From Melioribacteraceae bacterium (GTDB taxonomy: Bacteria; Bacteroidota; Ignavibacteria; Ignavibacteriales; Melioribacteraceae): 64,000 bases of DNA. Under the pieces are notes generated by a model. The model saw only the letters and a list, made by a program, of their open reading frames with translations, was not told the DNA's origin and ran no database searches. Location: contig JAIPBD010000014.1 of the NCBI GenBank assembly GCA_021739765.1, forward strand, positions 1 to 64,000, given 5' to 3'. Numbering within the stretch: position 1 is the stretch's first letter; each line of letters opens with the position of its first letter. Both the position numbers and the translations under genes were made by a program. Positions 58,799 through 64,000 of this stretch are shown piece after piece.

Positions 58799-60314
58799 AA
58801 TCGATGTTCGCTAGTTTATTTCTCAAATTTCTTCTTACTTGGAATCTAAATATTCCGTAAATAATTATTAAGATAATCGGCAGAAGGAAATTTAAATATT
58901 TCAATAATGTTTTAGTTCCCTCCTCAAGATTCGGATCAATTGGGCGTGAAGTAATTCCTTTTGTTCTTAACTCTATCAATCCCGTGTCATCCGAAAGCCA
59001 GTCAATAGCGTTTACCATCATACTGATATTATCAGCCGATAATTGTTGCGCTTCCCGGCCTTCGCCGTTCACTACAAAATCGCCATCTCCAAAAAGCACC
59101 ATTTTGGATTCATTGTCACCGACTAATCTACCTTCGAAAGCTGCTCCGATTGTGATGTCTCTTGAATCAAAATCAGTTTGAGTCCAGTTTTTACTTACAT
59201 CGAAGAAAAGCGGTGCTTCTTTGATTCCGGCTTTCTCACTGGTCTGTGCAAGGCTTGTCATAAAAATTGAGGTATCCTTTGGTACGAAAGAAATCGGACT
59301 TGCAAACGGAAACACAACTGCTTCCAAACCGGATGTAATCGGATGATCGGCAAAAGTATTGATAATCGGAATGTACGGGAATTTAACAGGTGTTCTCATT
59401 CTGAACATACCTTGTTGTTGTTCAACCATTACATTGCTGCAATTTAAATCAATCAGAAACTTCTCTTCTATTTGAATCCCCCGTTTTGACAACCACTCGG
59501 ATACACCCGTCGAAAGTTTACTTCCTTGACCGGTTTGTAAATCAGCGGAAACAGCATTTATTGCCAGAAGTAATCTGCCACCGGTGCTTAAAAATTTATC
59601 CAATTTTGCGAGATTAATTTCTGAGATACTATCTTTCGGGGCAATCATAGCAACCGTTCTATATTCAAAAGGAATTTCAGCTTCAGTTACTAAATTAAGA
59701 GTATCGACCTGATACAATATTTCCAATGATTGCACAAGTTGCTGCATTTCCGATAGTTTTGGTTGACCGTGACCTTGAAGAATTGCCACTTTTGGTTTAT
59801 TCACTACCGCTATTTTTTTAATACTTGTCGAAAGTTCATACTCCATCGCCGTTCCAGGCTGCACAACCGGAATCACCTCTGTTCTATCCGCCAATTTTAT
59901 AACCGCACCCAGATAAGCTTTTTGCTGTTTTACTTGATCTTTTTCACGAACGTTAATCATCACAGGACGAATACCATTCTGCTGCGCATTCATTTCTTCC
60001 TGCTGATTTTCGTTCGGGTTAATGAATTCATAAACAACAAGCCCGCCGCTTCTGCTTGCGTATTCCGTGAGAAGATCGCGGAACTCCTGTCGCACTCTTG
60101 CAATATCGGGTGGCAAATCTTCCGAGAAGTACGCGGTAACGGTTACCGCATCGTCGAGGTTGGATAAAATATTAATTGTCGCATCACTTAAACTATATCT
60201 TTGATCTGCAGTAAAATCCAGACGTAAATAAAGTTTATCGCCGATAAGATTAACCAGCAGAAGGATACCAAATACAACTGCGACCGAGATTTGTAGTTTT
60301 CTTCTTGTTAACAT
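58788..60314 (-). CDS. GldG-like ABC transporter auxiliary protein
   Basis: 508 residues with membrane helices at each end (ISVAVVFGILLLVNLI and LNFLLPIILIIIYGIF) and a large periplasmic domain of the ABC-transporter-auxiliary type (DQRYSLSDATINILSNLDDAVTVTAYFS, KPKVAILQGHGQPKLSEM, MIAPKDSISEINLAKLDKFLSTGGRLLLAI). It matches GldG of gliding bacteria in arrangement, but such proteins are also present in non-gliders. It lies 9 bases after the permease gene. Confidence 0.85.
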   Translation of the reverse strand: MLTRRKLQISVAVVFGILLLVNLIGDKLYLRLDFTADQRYSLSDATINILSNLDDAVTVTAYFSEDLPPDIARVRQEFRDLLTEYASRSGGLVVYEFINPNENQQEEMNAQQNGIRPVMINVREKDQVKQQKAYLGAVIKLADRTEVIPVVQPGTAMEYELSTSIKKIAVVNKPKVAILQGHGQPKLSEMQQLVQSLEILYQVDTLNLVTEAEIPFEYRTVAMIAPKDSISEINLAKLDKFLSTGGRLLLAINAVSADLQTGQGSKLSTGVSEWLSKRGIQIEEKFLIDLNCSNVMVEQQQGMFRMRTPVKFPYIPIINTFADHPITSGLEAVVFPFASPISFVPKDTSIFMTSLAQTSEKAGIKEAPLFFDVSKNWTQTDFDSRDITIGAAFEGRLVGDNESKMVLFGDGDFVVNGEGREAQQLSADNISMMVNAIDWLSDDTGLIELRTKGITSRPIDPNLEEGTKTLLKYLNFLLPIILIIIYGIFRFQVRRNLRNKLANIDYAE

Positions 60315-60323
60315 AATCTTTTC

Positions 60324-61049
60324 TTACTCAACTATATTTCTTTTGGATAAAACTGATTCTGCGAGAAATAACCCGAAAAAGGTGATCGAAAGGAAGTAGA
60401 ATATATTCCTTGTATCAATTACACCTCTTGAAACAGAATCGTAATGGTACGATAGACTCAAATAATTAAATAACCCGCCTAAATAGCCGGTAAAGTTATT
60501 TGCCAGAATATCAAAAATTATCAGAAAAAAGACACCAACAAATAACGATAGTAAAAAAGCCACGATTTGATTATTTGTAATGCTGCTTGCAAATAATCCA
60601 ATGCTGATAAACGTCATGCTCATTAGCAGCATTCCGAAATATCCTGTTAATACAGCACCGTGATCAACCGGTCCTATCCCCCAAACGGTAAAATAATAAG
60701 GCAAGGTTAAAACCAAAGCAATTGCAATTAGGATAAGACAAGCTAAAAATTTACCGGTTACAACTTGCCAATCAGTAACAGATTTTGTGAGCAGCAGCTC
60801 AATTGTTCCGCTCCTTTTTTCCTCTGCCAGCATTTTCATTGTTAATGCCGGGATGAAGAAAAAGAGTGTCCAATAAGCAATGCTAAAAAACGGGGAAAGT
60901 GTTGCTTGGCCGATAAAAAACACATCGGAACCGAACAACCATGTAAAAAATCCGCTCAGCCCCAGAAAAACAATTAAAAGGATGTAGGCTATTAACGAAT
61001 CGAAAAATGATTTAAGTTCTCGTTTTGCGATAATCCAGGTAGTTTTCAT
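60324..61049 (-). CDS. ABC-2 type permease, GldF-like
   Basis: 241 residues, six membrane helices. Motifs of the family: IAKRELKSFFDSLIAYILL at the start, PALTMKMLAEEKRSGTIELLLTKSVTDWQVVTGKFLACL in the middle. It lies 2 bases downstream of the ATPase gene, forming a standard GldA-GldF pair. Confidence 0.9.
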   Translation of the reverse strand: MKTTWIIAKRELKSFFDSLIAYILLIVFLGLSGFFTWLFGSDVFFIGQATLSPFFSIAYWTLFFFIPALTMKMLAEEKRSGTIELLLTKSVTDWQVVTGKFLACLILIAIALVLTLPYYFTVWGIGPVDHGAVLTGYFGMLLMSMTFISIGLFASSITNNQIVAFLLSLFVGVFFLIIFDILANNFTGYLGGLFNYLSLSYHYDSVSRGVIDTRNIFYFLSITFFGLFLAESVLSKRNIVE

Positions 61050-61051
61050 AA

Positions 61052-61984
61052 TTAATTAGTCGTTAATTCTCTAAAAATATCTTCAAGTTTAGTCTCTATC
61101 GGTGTCATTTGAGTTAACACCCATTTTTTCTCGACACAAAGATTAAACACATTTCTACTTGATGAAAGGCCATCTTTGCTATTCAAAATAAAAGTATCGT
61201 CAACTCCCTCAATCGGATCAACCATTCCAACAGTTTCAATAGATTGAAGCGCGGTTATTAATTCATCCTTGCTCGAATAATCTGCTATTTGCACTTGTAA
61301 AACTTCTTGTCCGTGCGATTGTTTTCGTAACATTTCAGGTGAACCGTCGGCAACAATTTCACCGTTATTGATTATCAAAATTCGGTCGCTTATTGCTTCC
61401 ACTTCAGGGAGAATGTGTGTACTTAAAATCACGGTTTTTTCTTTACCTATTTCTCGTATGAGTTTACGAATCTCAACAATCTGATTTGGATCAAGCCCGG
61501 TTGTAGGCTCATCCAAAATTAATATTTCGGGGTCATGAATCAGGGCTTGAGCTAATCCGACTCTTTGTTTGTATCCTTTGGAGAGTTCGCCGATTATTTT
61601 ATGTTTTTCTTTGTTAAGTCCACAAACTTTAACCATCTCAGCAATTCTTAAAGGAATCTTGTCTCTCCTCACTCCTTGCAATTCCGCTACAAACTGTAAA
61701 TAATCCAATACAGGCATATCATAATAAAGAGGATTATTTTCCGGTAAATAGCCGATCAATCTTTTTATCTCATTCTGCTTTTCAAGCACCGAATGACCAC
61801 TCACTTTTACATCACCTTCAGAAGGCGCCATAAAACAAGTTATAATTTTCATAGTGGTGGTTTTTCCCGCGCCGTTGGGACCTAAAAATCCAACAATTTC
61901 TCCGGTTTCAACTTTGAAGGATATGTTGTTTACGGCTTTTTGTGTACCGTACTTTTTGGTAAGGTTTTCAACTACTATACTCAT
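61052..61984 (-). CDS. ABC transporter ATP-binding protein, GldA-like
   Basis: 310 residues. Walker A GFLGPNGAGKTTTMKI, signature LSKGYKQRVGLAQAL, Walker B ILILDEPTTGLDP, H-loop STHILPEV. The C-terminal 90 residues carry the extra domain typical of this group. First gene of the four-gene operon with GldF-, GldG-like and DUF4340 genes. The transported substrate is unknown. Confidence 0.93.
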   Translation of the reverse strand: MSIVVENLTKKYGTQKAVNNISFKVETGEIVGFLGPNGAGKTTTMKIITCFMAPSEGDVKVSGHSVLEKQNEIKRLIGYLPENNPLYYDMPVLDYLQFVAELQGVRRDKIPLRIAEMVKVCGLNKEKHKIIGELSKGYKQRVGLAQALIHDPEILILDEPTTGLDPNQIVEIRKLIREIGKEKTVILSTHILPEVEAISDRILIINNGEIVADGSPEMLRKQSHGQEVLQVQIADYSSKDELITALQSIETVGMVDPIEGVDDTFILNSKDGLSSSRNVFNLCVEKKWVLTQMTPIETKLEDIFRELTTN

Positions 61985-62130
61985 AATACTAACACAATTA
62001 TTCTATTGAAGATCGAAATTTATTTGAGAATTTATTTTTTATCAAGTTGCAATTGTAGATTTTAGCAACTTCCGCATTTTTACAAACCACTTTAAAAGAA
62101 GTTTCAAAAATGTTTATTTTTTTTGTGAAA

Positions 62131-62823
62131 TTATTTTTTAAGAATTTTACTGCCGCTTTCGGTAGCTACAATTACTTCAGTTGCCAATTGGTAAAAAATT
62201 CCATTTTCTACAATTCCGGCACGTGTGTTTATTTTGCTGTTAACTTCATCGGGACTTTTAATAATTCCAAAATCGCAATCCAAAATATAATTGCCCTCGT
62301 CAGTAACAAAATTGGCTCCGGAAGAATCTTTCCTTAAAGTGACCATCGCGCCTAAGGATTCAAGATATTTCTTTTCCAAGTTGGATGCGAATTGTAAAAC
62401 TTCCACCGGGACTTTGTGTTTTTCCCCCAGTAACTTGGAAATTTTAGATTCATCGACGATAATAATATTTTCGGCACTTGCTTGCGCGACAACCTTTTCG
62501 CGCAACAACGCTCCGTGTCCGCCTTTTATTAAATTCAAATCGTCATCAACTTCATCGGCTCCGTCTATTGTTAAATCCACGTAGGGATTTTTATCAAAAT
62601 CTGTCAGCAATATTCCCAACTCCTTAGCGAGATTGTAACTTTCATTCGATGTAGGAATACCCAAAATGTTTTTCAAAGTACCTTTTTGTATCAATTCGGC
62701 AATTGCGACTATTGCATGTCGGGCGGTTGTTCCCGTTCCTAAACCCACAACCATTCCTGATTTAATCTTTTCAACAGCCTTCAATGCTGCACGTTTCTTT
62801 AATTTATCTTGCTGATTTGTCAT
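62131..62823 (-). CDS. rpiA: Ribose-5-phosphate isomerase A
   Basis: 230 residues. Family motifs GLGTGTTARHAI, TIDGADEVDDDLNLIKGGHGALLREKVVA and VDESK are present, with the catalytic Asp and Lys in DGADE and KGG. Interconverts ribose-5-phosphate and ribulose-5-phosphate. It is divergent from the galactokinase-like gene. Confidence 0.95.
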   Translation of the reverse strand: MTNQQDKLKKRAALKAVEKIKSGMVVGLGTGTTARHAIVAIAELIQKGTLKNILGIPTSNESYNLAKELGILLTDFDKNPYVDLTIDGADEVDDDLNLIKGGHGALLREKVVAQASAENIIIVDESKISKLLGEKHKVPVEVLQFASNLEKKYLESLGAMVTLRKDSSGANFVTDEGNYILDCDFGIIKSPDEVNSKINTRAGIVENGIFYQLATEVIVATESGSKILKK

Positions 62824-63002
62824 TTATTAAATACCGAATTTTATTCAGACAATATTATTAATATAAATCGAAGTAACAAAATCGATTTTTTCTAAAAAGG
62901 ATATTGTGGACATTGTTCACCTATTTTATTAATTTATACGGGATAAAAAGCTTAATAGCTCTTATTAATCAGACTGCGTATCATCCTATTGGAATATATT
63001 TT

Positions 63003-64000
63003 ATGAACGATCATGCAAATACGGTTAAAGATTTTCAAACCTTGTTTCCGGATGCCGGGAAAACCGTTTATTCTATTGCTCCCGCGAGCATTGTTTTGCT
63101 CGGCGACCACACTCATTACAATGAAGGAATTCAGCTTACTTTCGCGTGTGATAGATACGTAAAACTTGGTGTTGGTAAAAGGAATAACAGTTTTATTAAA
63201 ATCAATTTTAGACAAAATAATTATGAGTTTGGAGTTGAAACTATTGAAACTGTTGGCTCTACAGGAATTTGGACAATTGATTACGCTGTTGGTCTGATTA
63301 AAGCCCTCAAGAATGATTTCGGATTTAATTCCGGTCTATACATTTTTCCTCAGATCGATGAACCGGAAAGTATCGGACTGGGAATGCGTGTAGCGTTTTT
63401 AGTTTCGCTTTTTAAATCCCTCAACGCTTTATTTAAGTTCAAAGTTTCTGTTAAAGAATCAATCCAATATTGCAGAGAGATTGAGTATAAGCTGATCGGG
63501 AAAATATCAAATCATGCACATTTTTTTACTGTAAACTACTCGCAAGCAAAATTACTTCAAATTGATCTGCGATCGATGCAGCATAAATCTATCAATGAAT
63601 TTTTTGGAGATTATGATATTGCCATTTGCGATACGGCACTTCCAATTATAAAACCAGAATTAACGTGTAACGAAAGAATAGAGGAATGTGCAATTGGAGT
63701 GCAAGGATTACGCTTATACATCTGGGGAATAAAAAGTTTACGTGATGTGAAAGAAGATTTCCTTAAGCGCCACATAAATATGTTGCCCAGAAGAATTTTC
63801 AATCGATGTATATACAATGTAAATGAAAGAGATAGAGTTCTGGACGCCGCGAGAGCTATTCGTAAGAAATCGACTAATTCAATTGGCGAGATAATGTTCA
63901 AATCACATGAAAGTTTATCAACCGATTACGAAATTTCTTCGCCTGAAGTTGATTTTGCAGTTAACTTTGCCATGAAATCAGATTATGTAATTGGTGCCAA
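63003..64000 (+). CDS. Galactokinase-like GHMP protein with eroded catalytic motifs, 3' end cut by the window
   Basis: Open from ATG 63003 to the right edge. It aligns by eye with galactokinases along its length: APASIVLLGDHTHYNEG in place of PGRVNLIGEHTDYNDG, IDLRSMQHK for the LDCRSLEY block, CDTALPIIKPELTCNERIEEC for the CDTGVKRxLxxSxYNxRRxEC block, and NERDRVLDAARAIR...MFKSHESLSTDYEISSPEVD near the end. However, the ATP loop GxGLSSSA reads ESIGLGMRVAF (near 123-132), and GIMDQ, which holds the catalytic Asp, reads KISNHAH (near 167-173). It is probably not a galactokinase; possibly a regulatory relative or a decaying gene. Confidence 0.7.
   Translation, partial: MNDHANTVKDFQTLFPDAGKTVYSIAPASIVLLGDHTHYNEGIQLTFACDRYVKLGVGKRNNSFIKINFRQNNYEFGVETIETVGSTGIWTIDYAVGLIKALKNDFGFNSGLYIFPQIDEPESIGLGMRVAFLVSLFKSLNALFKFKVSVKESIQYCREIEYKLIGKISNHAHFFTVNYSQAKLLQIDLRSMQHKSINEFFGDYDIAICDTALPIIKPELTCNERIEECAIGVQGLRLYIWGIKSLRDVKEDFLKRHINMLPRRIFNRCIYNVNERDRVLDAARAIRKKSTNSIGEIMFKSHESLSTDYEISSPEVDFAVNFAMKSDYVIGA

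Overview
The window is AT-rich and densely packed with protein genes. I found no rRNA, tRNA, CRISPR array or intact transposase. It looks like a free-living member of the Bacteroidota/Chlorobiota/Ignavibacteriota group, most likely an ignavibacterium. The main reason is that five large secreted proteins end in a type IX secretion (Por) sorting tail with the QNYPNPFNP and ASGIYFYKL signatures. Other pointers are a TAnnTTTG-type promoter ahead of bacterioferritin, a GldA/GldF/GldG-like operon, DUF5916 and DUF5777 proteins, and a membrane-tethered TPR-LuxR regulator. The lineage is inference; the sorting tails are seen directly.

Region 1-22.4 kb is a surface-protein region. It holds a partial secreted alpha/beta hydrolase, two GH3 glycosidases with CBM6-like modules, two large FG-GAP proteins (one fused to beta-helix modules, one with 14 repeats plus a LamG-like domain), a smaller sorted propeller-like protein, a lipoprotein, a TPR-LuxR regulator and several broken genes. 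The sorting-domain 3' ends and their terminator hairpins are very similar at DNA level between loci. Short palindromic elements sit in frame inside three of these genes, and gene remnants lie between them.

Region 22.6-33.8 kb is mostly housekeeping: an M16 protease pair, a membrane SpoIIE-type phosphatase with an AI-2E-family transporter, a sulfur operon (metZ, OsmC-like, two YeeE/YedE halves), a DUF4143 ATPase and bacterioferritin. The metZ operon starts with what looks like a classical leader-peptide attenuator: an 18-codon leader with Cys and Met codons, a competing antiterminator, and an intrinsic terminator directly before the metZ ribosome site.

Region 33.9-46.4 kb has a VapBC pair, tex, a DUF5916 outer-membrane protein, an alpha/beta hydrolase, a Nudix hydrolase, hldD and metH. 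Region 46.4-64 kb has a lipoprotein with a CX4CH haem motif, YceI and DUF5777 in a row, then arginine deiminase, a ParA-like ATPase, a DUF1028 protein, an FKBP lipoprotein, a SirB1-like protein, a DMT transporter, a thioredoxin-domain DUF255 protein and the Gld-like ABC operon. It ends with rpiA and the start of a galactokinase-like gene whose catalytic motifs look eroded.

The observations most worth following are the metZ attenuator, the in-frame palindromic elements in the sorted-protein genes, and the degenerate galactokinase.
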